Assembly (NCBI GenBank): GCA_002336915.1
Contig: DDET01000043.1
Span: 1-44,849 of the forward strand
DNA from: Bacteroidetes bacterium UBA1947
Lineage (GTDB): Bacteria > Bacteroidota > Bacteroidia > Chitinophagales > Chitinophagaceae
Direction: 5' to 3'
Length of the DNA stretch: 44,849 nt
Position 1 is the first letter of the stretch. Each line of letters opens with the position of its first letter. The position numbers and the translations under genes were made by a program. Below are positions 26,616-34,796 of the stretch, in pieces. The notes under the pieces were generated by a model. That model made no database searches. It worked only from the letters and a program-made list of their open reading frames with translations, and was not told where the DNA came from.

Positions 26616-27920
26616 CTATGGTTTTATGCGTTCAATATTTTCTTTCCCGGTTGTTACGTCAGTTCCCTTAAGTTCTATATACAGAACATTAGGTGACCAG
26701 AAGGTACCACCGTCTATTTTTATATAAATACGTTTCAAAACAGACATTTTTTTTCCTATATCGGTGAACATATAGTACTTGCCGTCTGTCGCTTTTTTCA
26801 AATGCATTGCGTGCTTGGCATACGACACGAAGCGGACCTCGTAATCGTTTAAGTTCAACTTATTTACATGCAGCCCATAAGCAAATTTCTTTTGTATGTA
26901 GTTAAGCTCCTTTCTCATCCCGCCTTCCTGGTACCTTATCCAGAACGGATGTATCGGGTTCTCCTCATCGAGCGCACCGGCCTTCGTAAAGTTCAGCTCA
27001 TATGCTATAGTGTTTGTGTTAGGTGTGCGCTGCACGTAAAACATCATATCCTTTATGCCTTTCGGCACCGGGAAGGTGTCCACTTCGTTTATAACAGAAG
27101 GCGCAGGGATCCTGTCCTTCGCATACGTCTTTGCCGCAGGAATCAATATAGATGCCAACCCTATCAGCAGCGCAACTATTGCAGCTGCACGCTTGTGGCT
27201 ATGTTCTTTTTCCCTGTCTTTTTCATCCAGTGCCCTTTTCGAGTCCCTGAGCCTGCGCACTGCCGTTATATTGGCAAGCACGGCCATAATAGCTATTGGC
27301 ATTGTAAATATCGTCATTGTCTCAAATACGTGAAATGATATACCCGGTACAAAAAGTTTGTAGTCGCCGCTTATAAAGTGAGAGCTAACCCCGCAGGCAA
27401 TAGCCGAGATACCTACCAGCACCACCCGCTCAGGTCTTTGCATCAGGCCACCTTTACATTCAACGCCTAGTCCTTCTGCACGTGCCCTTGTGTAGCTTAC
27501 CATCATCGACCCGATCATTGCAATAAACGCAAAAAGCGAACTCAGGAAATAGTGATGCGAGATAAGGTAATAGCATATGCCCAGGAACATGATCATCTCG
27601 CTATACCTGTCCAGTACGGAGTCGTACATAGCCCCAAAAGTGGTGCTCATTTTTCCCAGCCTGGCCACCTGTCCGTCCAGCATATCAAAGAGTCCGGCAA
27701 AAAGTACCAGTGCACCTGCCCAGCCTACATAGCTCAGGTCTCCCCTGTTTCCTTTCTCCGCGCCTATTATAAAAATGATCGCTACACCTATATTCAGTAT
27801 CAAGCCAATAGTAGTAACGGCATTTGGAGTAAGGCCCAGTTTTATCAAAAAACGGACAAAGGGGTTTATGACCTTATAGATCCCCTGTTGTAAACTATCT
27901 CTTACCGTTTTGTTGCTCAT
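26616..27920 (-). CDS. CDP-alcohol phosphatidyltransferase fused to DUF4833-like domain
   Basis: A 434-residue two-part protein. Residues ~1-230 are a CDP-alcohol phosphatidyltransferase with several helices and the full signature D79-x2-D82-G83-x2-A86-R87-x8-G96-x3-D100-x3-D104. In this operon the likely reaction is CDP-diacylglycerol plus inositol phosphate giving phosphatidylinositol phosphate. After a charged linker and a further helix (AAAIVALLIGLASILIPAA, ~245-263), residues ~270-434 resemble DUF4833 (MMFYVQRTPNTNTIAYELNF, HPFWIRYQEGGMRKELNYIQ, WSPNVLYIELKG) and should lie in the periplasm. The fusion is in one uninterrupted frame with no internal stop or shift. The role of the second domain is unknown; the fusion itself argues for one in inositol-lipid metabolism. 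Confidence 0.87.
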   Translation of the reverse strand: MSNKTVRDSLQQGIYKVINPFVRFLIKLGLTPNAVTTIGLILNIGVAIIFIIGAEKGNRGDLSYVGWAGALVLFAGLFDMLDGQVARLGKMSTTFGAMYDSVLDRYSEMIMFLGICYYLISHHYFLSSLFAFIAMIGSMMVSYTRARAEGLGVECKGGLMQRPERVVLVGISAIACGVSSHFISGDYKLFVPGISFHVFETMTIFTMPIAIMAVLANITAVRRLRDSKRALDEKDREKEHSHKRAAAIVALLIGLASILIPAAKTYAKDRIPAPSVINEVDTFPVPKGIKDMMFYVQRTPNTNTIAYELNFTKAGALDEENPIHPFWIRYQEGGMRKELNYIQKKFAYGLHVNKLNLNDYEVRFVSYAKHAMHLKKATDGKYYMFTDIGKKMSVLKRIYIKIDGGTFWSPNVLYIELKGTDVTTGKENIERIKP

Positions 27921-27946
27921 ATCTGTTATACTTATACCCCCAACTC

Positions 27947-30514
27947 TTAAAAATCAAATTTAAACCTTCCTCTTATGCCCAGCGGCGATACTTCCTGGTG
28001 GTCCAGGTAAGTAAAACGGCGCACTACATCTATCCTGAAAAAATTGAGGATATTACCTATGCCAAGGCTTGCCTCTATATAGGGTTCCTTTTGCAGGGTA
28101 TAGGTAGCCGGGTATCCGTTTGCAAATGTCGGGAACTTTAGCAAATCAGCGTTCTTACCCGGCAAATTCTCATCCCTTACCCCGCCATACAGCACCTTTA
28201 CATCCGCATATTCCCTGAAACGCAGCCTTTTGAAAAGCGGTATCTTATTGAAAACGAAGCCGTTAAAACAATGGTCTATAATCAGGCTGGCATAGTGATC
28301 ACTCACAAACTCCAGGAAGTTCATCAGGTTATACGACTGCAACTGCAACGAGTAGGTCTGGTTGGCCCGGTGTATGTCCAGCAGCGGGAAAGGCACCCGC
28401 CCTGCTATGTAGCCACCTTCAAGCGCTACATCACTATATCCAAGTTGCGATAGGTACACGCGTTTATAAATATTCAGTGTATAATTCTGGTAATTGTATT
28501 GTCCGTTCAGCAATCCCTTCACACCTGCAAGGGCTCTAAATGTAAATACGGGATACCTGTTAGGTATCGGTATCCTGTACAATTTACCCTGGTAAAAATC
28601 TTCGTGAGGAGCATACCGCAATTCCAACGAAAACTCCGAAGTGGTTATGGATGGTACTACGGCCGGGCTTACCGCATCTGATGTTATATAGGATAGTCCA
28701 CCCGCCGGCATCTGCTGCCAGTTCTTATACCCAGCCTGGAATGAGAAGTGATTCTTAAATTCATTCAGGTAAGTGATATTATAGATATCGTTGTACAGGT
28801 ATTTATCGTTCACACCTCTTTTTATCGACAGCAATACGTTGTCTTCCTGTATGAATTGCAATTCCTGCCCCGGGATCTTTACATCACGTTGATAATTAGC
28901 CCTTAATAACTTGACCGGGAACTCATAGATCGACCTTCCGGTAAATGAATAAATGCCGCCCAGGTAGTACTTCCATTTTTCGTCCTTAAAGCCATAAGCG
29001 CCGTACGTCTCAAAATAAAAGCGTTTGCTAAGGGCGGGGGTTGTACGTCCGCCCAGCCTGGCCCTGAAGCCTTCTACCGGGTTAAAGCTGTAAAATGAAT
29101 TTACGGGGCCTATTTCCACATACGGGCTGGCACGTTTATAGCCTGCAATGAATAAGGTCGCAATATCCATTATACGTTTAAATCGTTTGGAATGGATGAG
29201 GCTATCGCTATTGGCATAGGTACGGGCTTCCACCTGCGTAAGCGAATCATGCCTGTTATTTTGCCAAAAAGAATCCGTTTGGGCCAATGCACTTTCTTTC
29301 TCTACAACTGATTCGCCCTGGTACACGCTGTCCGGGGCGGGCACGTTCGCCTTATAATTCTTAAAGGACACCGTACGTTGCCCGTATATTCCACTCGACT
29401 TTTTTTCCGTGATACCGAAATCCGTTTTTACATCGCTTTTGCTCAGGTGGTACTTGCCATCATTCCCCTTTTCGAAATTCAGTATTACATCAAGGTCCCT
29501 TATCCAGTTTATGTTTATGTTCTTGTTCACGGTCATGATCACCTTCTGCACAGCGAAGTCACCGTTCATGGTCACATATAACCTGCCCTGGAAAAGCATG
29601 TCTGTATTATTGCGAGGGAAAAAGCTGAGTGCAACCAGTTGCTGCCCGTCCACTACCGAGGTATCTATTATAAAGTACTGGTAAAAAGTAGGGCCTGCAT
29701 CAGCTATAGGGCTAAGGAACTGGTTGGTCATTAGCGATATGTTGTTCTTGTAGATGTCCACATCCTGGTACATATGCTTCAGGTATGTTTTCAGTCCTTC
29801 ATTATCTATATACTCACCAAAGTTTACTTTCTTCTCACCCATTATTACCTGCTTTTTTTTCTCAGGCGACCTGCGATAATAATTCTGCGATATAACCTCC
29901 TGCATATACAGTGGCATCAAAGCCTTATCCGGGAAGGTGGTTGTGTCTATATTCTGGGTTATGTACTTAAATGAGCGTAAAAGCCTGTTGTTCTTCAGTT
30001 TTTCCGGTGTGTTTATCAACGCTACGCTCATCTTCTCATATTGCTCATATTCCACGTAGTCATAGTGCTCCAGTTTGTTTTTCGACTTGTGGTCTATTAC
30101 CTCTCTTATCAGGTCTACCGCAGGATTATTTTTATTACGGTACTTTACTTTCTTCACTTTTACCGTCACTTCCTTAAGCTCCCTGTTATCAGGCTCCAGC
30201 GAAAAATTAACCGTTTGCTCCTTGCCCGGAGTTATCTTTTGTATGGCCGTTTTATAACCGACATACGATACTTGTATCCTGGTTTGATCTTTATCGCTCC
30301 TCAGCTCAAAATAACCTGCATCATTGGTGTTGGTACCTATGGGGCTGTTTGGGAAAAACACACTCACAAAGGGCAACGCCTTTTTAGTGCTTGCATCCTT
30401 AATATGGCCTTTTATTACCGTCGTTTGGGCCAGGGCATTGTTCACACCCGCAAAGAATAAGATCCATCCTATGAGTAATACCAGCCTTCGTCCTTTCGTC
30501 CTATCTGAAAACAT
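27947..30514 (-). CDS. DUF5686-family outer-membrane protein with CarboxypepD regulatory domain
   Basis: An 855-residue protein when started at ATG 30512-30514; 12 extra residues upstream are possible. The signal peptide ends near NNALAQ. Residues ~28-115 are a carboxypeptidase-regulatory-like beta-sandwich (TTVIKGHIKDASTKKALPFV, YVGYKTAIQKI), the module found at the front of SusC/TonB-type proteins. The remaining ~730 residues match the DUF5686 style, and the C-terminal half shows alternating aromatic beta-strands ending in GRFKFDF, as in outer-membrane barrels. There is no TonB plug. The first 14 nt overlap the gtrA end, so translation is coupled. Membership in a lipid operon suggests a role in lipid transport to, or display on, the outer membrane (inference). 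Confidence 0.85.
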   Translation of the reverse strand: MFSDRTKGRRLVLLIGWILFFAGVNNALAQTTVIKGHIKDASTKKALPFVSVFFPNSPIGTNTNDAGYFELRSDKDQTRIQVSYVGYKTAIQKITPGKEQTVNFSLEPDNRELKEVTVKVKKVKYRNKNNPAVDLIREVIDHKSKNKLEHYDYVEYEQYEKMSVALINTPEKLKNNRLLRSFKYITQNIDTTTFPDKALMPLYMQEVISQNYYRRSPEKKKQVIMGEKKVNFGEYIDNEGLKTYLKHMYQDVDIYKNNISLMTNQFLSPIADAGPTFYQYFIIDTSVVDGQQLVALSFFPRNNTDMLFQGRLYVTMNGDFAVQKVIMTVNKNININWIRDLDVILNFEKGNDGKYHLSKSDVKTDFGITEKKSSGIYGQRTVSFKNYKANVPAPDSVYQGESVVEKESALAQTDSFWQNNRHDSLTQVEARTYANSDSLIHSKRFKRIMDIATLFIAGYKRASPYVEIGPVNSFYSFNPVEGFRARLGGRTTPALSKRFYFETYGAYGFKDEKWKYYLGGIYSFTGRSIYEFPVKLLRANYQRDVKIPGQELQFIQEDNVLLSIKRGVNDKYLYNDIYNITYLNEFKNHFSFQAGYKNWQQMPAGGLSYITSDAVSPAVVPSITTSEFSLELRYAPHEDFYQGKLYRIPIPNRYPVFTFRALAGVKGLLNGQYNYQNYTLNIYKRVYLSQLGYSDVALEGGYIAGRVPFPLLDIHRANQTYSLQLQSYNLMNFLEFVSDHYASLIIDHCFNGFVFNKIPLFKRLRFREYADVKVLYGGVRDENLPGKNADLLKFPTFANGYPATYTLQKEPYIEASLGIGNILNFFRIDVVRRFTYLDHQEVSPLGIRGRFKFDF

Positions 30515-30884
30515 ATCTCTTTTGTAAAAAATAATTATAGCTAAATCCAATCAATACCGATACCAAAACTTTAGACAGCGCTACTTCTATACGTGCAAAG
30601 TGTATCAGGAGGTAAACACCACCTGCATTAAGCAGCAGGTTACCTGTCCATACCAAAAAATAACGTCCTGCCTGCACTCTTCTTGTCTGGTGGGTAGCAG
30701 CAAACACCCACTCCCTGCCGATCATAAAGTTTACAATACCCCCGGTTATGGTTCCTGTTGCTGCAGCCATCGTCATTGATATGTCGTCCTGCAGGCCCAG
30801 CAAACGCACAAGCAATATTGTCACCACAAAATCTACTATCGTGGCTATTATAGAGGCGGCTTGTGCTTTTAAAAATGTAAACAT
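30501..30884 (-). CDS. GtrA-family membrane protein
   Basis: A 127-residue protein with four membrane helices and the GtrA pattern: FLKAQAASIIATIVDFVVT in helix 1, GGIVNFMIGREWVF near the middle, FLVWTGNLLLNAGGVYLL, and a basic end (FSYNYFLQKRYVF). GtrA proteins are implicated in moving polyprenyl-linked sugars or similar lipid-linked precursors across the inner membrane. Here it overlaps the PgpA-like gene by 1 nt and the outer-membrane protein gene by 14 nt, inside a lipid-synthesis operon. A flippase-like role for an inositol lipid or precursor is plausible but not shown. Confidence 0.88.
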   Translation of the reverse strand: MFTFLKAQAASIIATIVDFVVTILLVRLLGLQDDISMTMAAATGTITGGIVNFMIGREWVFAATHQTRRVQAGRYFLVWTGNLLLNAGGVYLLIHFARIEVALSKVLVSVLIGFSYNYFLQKRYVFR

Positions 30885-31342
30885 TAAAACAACTTGATTG
30901 CTACCAGCAACTGTAATATTATATTGGCGTAAACTCCCGCTAAAATATCATCCATCATTACACCCCATCCACCCTTCAGGCTTTCCATCCTGCGGATGTA
31001 CAATGGTTTTACAATGTCAAAAAAGCGGAACAATACGAGCCCTATGGCTATATATTGCCAGCTTGCGGGCACCAGCAGCAGGCTTATGATCATACCTGCC
31101 ACCTCATCTATCACCACCTTCTTGTCATCCTTGCCCCAGTATGGCTCCACTTTATTGCCGCTCCATATGCCCAGCACGGTAACAACTATGGCTATGGAAA
31201 ACTGTTCCACCGGTCCGAGTGGATATTTCATCCCTATCGCGTACCAGCACAGGCAGGCAAATACTGCCGCAACCGTTCCTCCTCCTTTACCTATATAACC
31301 AATGCCAAATGTTGAGGCAATGGTTTTATGAAAAGTTATCAT
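30884..31342 (-). CDS. PgpA-like phosphatase, candidate phosphatidylinositol-phosphate phosphatase
   Basis: A 152-residue membrane phosphatase of the PgpA type. It shows STFGIGYIGKGGGTVAA at the N-terminus, VIDEVAGM near residues 76-83, FRFFDIVKP at ~105-113 and GWGVMMDDILAGVYAN at ~125-140, the acidic sites expected of the family. PgpA normally removes phosphate from phosphatidylglycerophosphate. In this operon, between inositol-phosphate synthase and the CDP-alcohol transferase, removal of phosphate from phosphatidylinositol phosphate is the better prediction, as described for Bacteroides inositol-lipid clusters (from memory). The 4-nt overlap with the inositol-phosphate synthase gene indicates coupling. 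A housekeeping phosphatidylglycerol role remains possible. Confidence 0.85.
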   Translation of the reverse strand: MITFHKTIASTFGIGYIGKGGGTVAAVFACLCWYAIGMKYPLGPVEQFSIAIVVTVLGIWSGNKVEPYWGKDDKKVVIDEVAGMIISLLLVPASWQYIAIGLVLFRFFDIVKPLYIRRMESLKGGWGVMMDDILAGVYANIILQLLVAIKLF

Positions 31343-32664
31343 AGAGCTTCCACAAGGTCCTGGTAGTAGTCAAGGCCCAGGTGTGTGATAAGGTCTTCTC
31401 CCATCATATGGCGCAGGGTATTCTGCAGCTTTATCAACTGCTTAAAAATATCGTGCTCAGGTTTCAGGCCGGGCGCTGTTTGAGGCGATTTGAAGTAGAA
31501 CGACAGCCATTCCTGTATGCCGCTCATACCTGCACGCTGTGCAAGGTCCATGAACAGTGCAAGGTCAAGCACGATCGGTGCGGCAAGTATAGAGTCGCGG
31601 CACAGGAAGTTGATCTTGATCTGCATCTTATAACCCATCCAGCCAAAGATGTCTATGTTGTCCCAGCTTTCTTTATTGTCACCATGAGGAGGATAGTAAT
31701 TGATGCGCACCTTGTGGTACAGGTCACCATACAACTCAGGGTTCAGATCAGGTTGCAGTATTTCTTCCAGTACACTCAGTTTCGATACTTCTTTTGTTTT
31801 GAAGTTATCCGGATCGTCTAGTACAAGGCCATCCCTGTTACCCAATATGTTCGAGGAGAACCAACCGCTTATACCTAAAGCCCTTGCATGCAGGCCTGGC
31901 GCCACGATGGTCTTCATCAGCGTCTGCCCGGTCTTGAAGTCTTTACCGGCTATGGGCACTTCATTTTGCTTTGCAAACTCTATCAGCGCAGGAATATCGC
32001 AGCTCAGGTTAGGTGCGCCATTTGCAAATGGCACGCCCATCTTAATTGCAGCATATGCATAGATCATGCTCGGCGCTATCTGCGGGTCATTCTGCCTCAT
32101 AGCTTCTTCAAAAGCTTCTATCGTCTCGTGTATCGCACTCTGCTCTATATATTTTTCGGTCGATGCACACCATACCATTACGATACGGCTACAGCCATTC
32201 GCTTCTTTGAAATTGCGTATGTCATCCATCAACGCTTCAGCAAGCTCATATTTGTTCGCACGCTTCTTGATGTTGGTCCCGTCCAGGTTCTTTACATAGT
32301 CCCTGTCAAAAACGGCTTCCATTGGTTTGATCTTTTCCAGTTCCGTTTTTATTGCTGCCAGTTGAATTGGCTCCAGCACCTGGGCATTCATCGCCGCTTC
32401 ATAGACGTTATCGGTGTATACGTCCCATCCGCCAAAAACTATATCATTAAGTCCCGCCAGCGGCACGAAATCTTTTATCAGGGGATAACGGTTCTCTGTA
32501 CGTTTGCCCAATCTTATGTTGCCCATCTGGCTTAGTGCGCCCACGGGTTTAGAGATGCCTTTCTTAACGGCTTCTACGCCGGCAATGAATGTAGTGGCAA
32601 CCGCGCCCATACCGGGAACTAATATGCCTAATTTACCTTCTGCTTTTTTTACTTGTGGTTCCAT
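31339..32664 (-). CDS. myo-Inositol-1-phosphate synthase
   Basis: A 441-residue NAD-dependent synthase that cyclises glucose 6-phosphate to inositol 3-phosphate. The N-terminal Rossmann segment is KLGILVPGMGAVATTFIAGV (residues 11-30). Family motifs seen further on include VMVWCASTEKY, NGAPNLSCDIPALIEFA, PIAGKDFKTGQT, GNRDGLVLDDPDNFKTKEVSK and FGWMGYKMQIKINFLCRDSILAAPIVLDL. The length is in the bacterial/archaeal range. It supplies the inositol phosphate used by the CDP-alcohol transferase downstream. It starts 21 nt after the epimerase-type gene and overlaps the PgpA-like gene by 4 nt. This is the strongest evidence that the operon makes inositol lipids rather than plain ceramide. Confidence 0.95.
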   Translation of the reverse strand: MEPQVKKAEGKLGILVPGMGAVATTFIAGVEAVKKGISKPVGALSQMGNIRLGKRTENRYPLIKDFVPLAGLNDIVFGGWDVYTDNVYEAAMNAQVLEPIQLAAIKTELEKIKPMEAVFDRDYVKNLDGTNIKKRANKYELAEALMDDIRNFKEANGCSRIVMVWCASTEKYIEQSAIHETIEAFEEAMRQNDPQIAPSMIYAYAAIKMGVPFANGAPNLSCDIPALIEFAKQNEVPIAGKDFKTGQTLMKTIVAPGLHARALGISGWFSSNILGNRDGLVLDDPDNFKTKEVSKLSVLEEILQPDLNPELYGDLYHKVRINYYPPHGDNKESWDNIDIFGWMGYKMQIKINFLCRDSILAAPIVLDLALFMDLAQRAGMSGIQEWLSFYFKSPQTAPGLKPEHDIFKQLIKLQNTLRHMMGEDLITHLGLDYYQDLVEAL

Positions 32665-32685
32665 GTTTGTGTCGTTAAATTGTTC

Positions 32686-33675
32686 TTATAGCCATTTATT
32701 TTTTTGATACCATCTTAAAGTCTCTTCCACGCCTTTTTCAAGGTTATATACGGGCACAAAGCCCATGTCGTTTTTTAATTTTTCAATGCTGCAGTTCCAG
32801 TTCTCCGCCGTCAGCTCTGCCAGCTTTTCGTTATTCAGTACAGGTGTCTTTCCTTTAGACGCTGTCAGCTCCAGTATACCGGACAATGCTCTTACAAGTC
32901 CCAGCGGCACGCTGAACTTAAGTGTCTTCTTGCCTAATACTTTCTTGGTAAGGTTTGCCAGCTCATAACGCTCGTAAAAATTCCCGTCCGATATATTGTA
33001 GGCAACATGGTTCTGCGGATTTTGTAAGGCTTTCACCGTTACGTCTGCAAGGTCCTTCGCGTATATAAAGCTTAAATGCTGTCCTTTACGTCCTATATAT
33101 GGTTCCAGTCCGTTCTTCAGCGTCTTGAACATGATGTAAATATCCTTATCCCTCGGGCCGTACACCGCAGTTGGACGCAATACCACTAATGGTAGTTTAT
33201 CCATTTCAAATAGATATTTCTCCGCAAGCAATTTGCTCCTGCCATAATTGGTAACAGGTTTCGCCTCGCTTAATTCTGTTATCGGGTTGGTATCTTCGTA
33301 AAAAGTAGGCCCTGTGGCGGCGAGGCTGCTTACGAACACAAACTTCTTAAGAGGTATTGATGCTGCTAATGCAGCCTTCGCAAGGTTCTGCGTATACGTG
33401 GCATTGATCTTATTGTACTCTGCTTCGTTCTTAGCCCTCGTTACACCCGCAGCGTGAATGATGTAGTTGTACTGCCCTGCTTTCAGCTCTTGCTGCAGTT
33501 GCTCTAAATTATTATAATCGGGGTAAATGTACTTGATGTCAAGGTCTGTAAGGTGTGCTATATCACTGGAGCGGCGTATCGCACCATGTACTTCCAAGCC
33601 CGCTGCTATAGCTGCTTCGATAAGATGGTACCCAACAAATCCACTTGCCCCGGTAATTAATACCCTTTCTTTCAT
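32686..33675 (-). CDS. NAD-dependent epimerase/dehydratase-type reductase, candidate 3-ketosphinganine reductase
   Basis: A 329-residue extended short-chain dehydrogenase/reductase. It has the NAD(P) loop VLITGASGFVGYHLIEAA (residues 5-22), a FVFVSSLAATGP segment supplying the catalytic Ser/Thr, and the YxxxK pair in NYGRSKLLAEKYL. By name it is an epimerase/dehydratase, but its position between a candidate N-acyltransferase and serine palmitoyltransferase fits CerR of Caulobacter, an epimerase-like enzyme described as reducing the 3-keto group during bacterial ceramide synthesis (from memory). It overlaps the upstream gene by 1 nt. Nucleotide preference and substrate are inferred. Confidence 0.85.
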   Translation of the reverse strand: MKERVLITGASGFVGYHLIEAAIAAGLEVHGAIRRSSDIAHLTDLDIKYIYPDYNNLEQLQQELKAGQYNYIIHAAGVTRAKNEAEYNKINATYTQNLAKAALAASIPLKKFVFVSSLAATGPTFYEDTNPITELSEAKPVTNYGRSKLLAEKYLFEMDKLPLVVLRPTAVYGPRDKDIYIMFKTLKNGLEPYIGRKGQHLSFIYAKDLADVTVKALQNPQNHVAYNISDGNFYERYELANLTKKVLGKKTLKFSVPLGLVRALSGILELTASKGKTPVLNNEKLAELTAENWNCSIEKLKNDMGFVPVYNLEKGVEETLRWYQKNKWL

Positions 33676-34796
33676 TACAAACTCTTTTCGTATATCCTGT
33701 ACTTCTTGTATGGCTTGCCGTTAATATTCTGGATGGCTTTATTCATCAGGAAGTTATCTTCCAATATCCACGATGCCTCAGCAGTTTTTATTTTCTTTTC
33801 CAGTCCTTTTTGTATCACGGAACCATAGAATACAGCTTCAATCCCCAGCTTCCTGTAGCCTTCTACCACACCCAATGCTATTACCCTTATTCCGTTTATC
33901 TTCTTTTTTTGCGTCAGCAGCTTAAAGATGCCTGTAGGCAACAAACGGCCACGCTTTATTTTTATCAGTATCTGGTTCACGTCCGGTATGCATAGCGAGA
34001 AACCCACCATTTTACCTTCATGCTCAGCCACCATGCAAAAGTCCGGGTCCAGTATCAGCTTCAGGTCTTTTGCCAGGTAGTCAAATTCTTTATCGGTCAT
34101 GGGCACAAAACCAAGGTTCTTATCCCATGCATGGTTGTATACATCACGCAGGGCTGCTACTTCCTGCTTAAAGTTTTTAAGGTTCGCCTTCCTGATGGTG
34201 ATGCCTTTCTGTTTTAATCGCTCGTTGAGCAATTCCATCAGCCTTGCTGGCTTATCGTTAAAATCGCTTTCCGTTATCTGGTAAGCTATCAGGTCTACCT
34301 TTTTACCAAAGCCTGCTTTTTCTATCAGCTTCGTATAGTAGCGACGGTTGTAAGTCATCATCGCCACCGGCGGACTGTCAAAACCTTCAACTAACAAACC
34401 GCAGGTTTCGTTCGTCGAAAAATTCACCGGGCCTATGATCGTGCTCACACCTTTAGCATTCAGCCATTCTCTTGCTGCGGCAAAAAGCTTATCGGCTACT
34501 TCCTGGTCATCAATGCAATCAAAGAAGCCGAAAAAGCCATCGTTGCTGTTATTGAATTTATTATGGTTGTTATTCAGTATGGCCGCTATCCTGCCCACCA
34601 GCTTATTATCCTTGTATGCCAAAAACAACTGCAAGCTTGAATGCTCGTGAAATGGATGCTTACCCGGTGTCAGCAGGTCGCGCTGTGCTATGAAAAGCTC
34701 AGGCACATAATTCCTGTCGTCCTTATATAAGTCGTGCGGAAAGTCAATAAAATCCTTGAGCCCCTTCTTGTTATTTACAGGCAGCACACTGATCAT
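33675..34796 (-). CDS. GNAT-fold protein, candidate bacterial ceramide synthase
   Basis: A 373-residue cytosolic protein with two GNAT-like halves. The first half includes YVPELFIAQRDLL, LQLFLAYKDNKLVGRIAAIL and GFFGFFDCIDDQEVADKLFAAA; the second includes FCMVAEHEGKMVGFSLCIPD, GIRVIALGVVEGYRKLGIEA and EASWILEDNFLMNKAIQNIN. Bacterial ceramide synthase (bCerS) of Caulobacter belongs to the GNAT superfamily and is unrelated to eukaryotic ceramide synthases (from memory), so this gene, between spt and the candidate reductase, is the best candidate for N-acylation of the long-chain base. It overlaps spt by 4 nt and the next gene by 1 nt. N-acetylation of another amine cannot be excluded. Confidence 0.82.
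   Translation of the reverse strand: MISVLPVNNKKGLKDFIDFPHDLYKDDRNYVPELFIAQRDLLTPGKHPFHEHSSLQLFLAYKDNKLVGRIAAILNNNHNKFNNSNDGFFGFFDCIDDQEVADKLFAAAREWLNAKGVSTIIGPVNFSTNETCGLLVEGFDSPPVAMMTYNRRYYTKLIEKAGFGKKVDLIAYQITESDFNDKPARLMELLNERLKQKGITIRKANLKNFKQEVAALRDVYNHAWDKNLGFVPMTDKEFDYLAKDLKLILDPDFCMVAEHEGKMVGFSLCIPDVNQILIKIKRGRLLPTGIFKLLTQKKKINGIRVIALGVVEGYRKLGIEAVFYGSVIQKGLEKKIKTAEASWILEDNFLMNKAIQNINGKPYKKYRIYEKSL

Noticed and set aside
32686..33675. Nucleotide-sugar epimerase role for the SDR gene
   Set aside because: Possible by family, but no sugar genes are nearby and its overlap with sphingolipid genes makes a ketoreductase role more likely.
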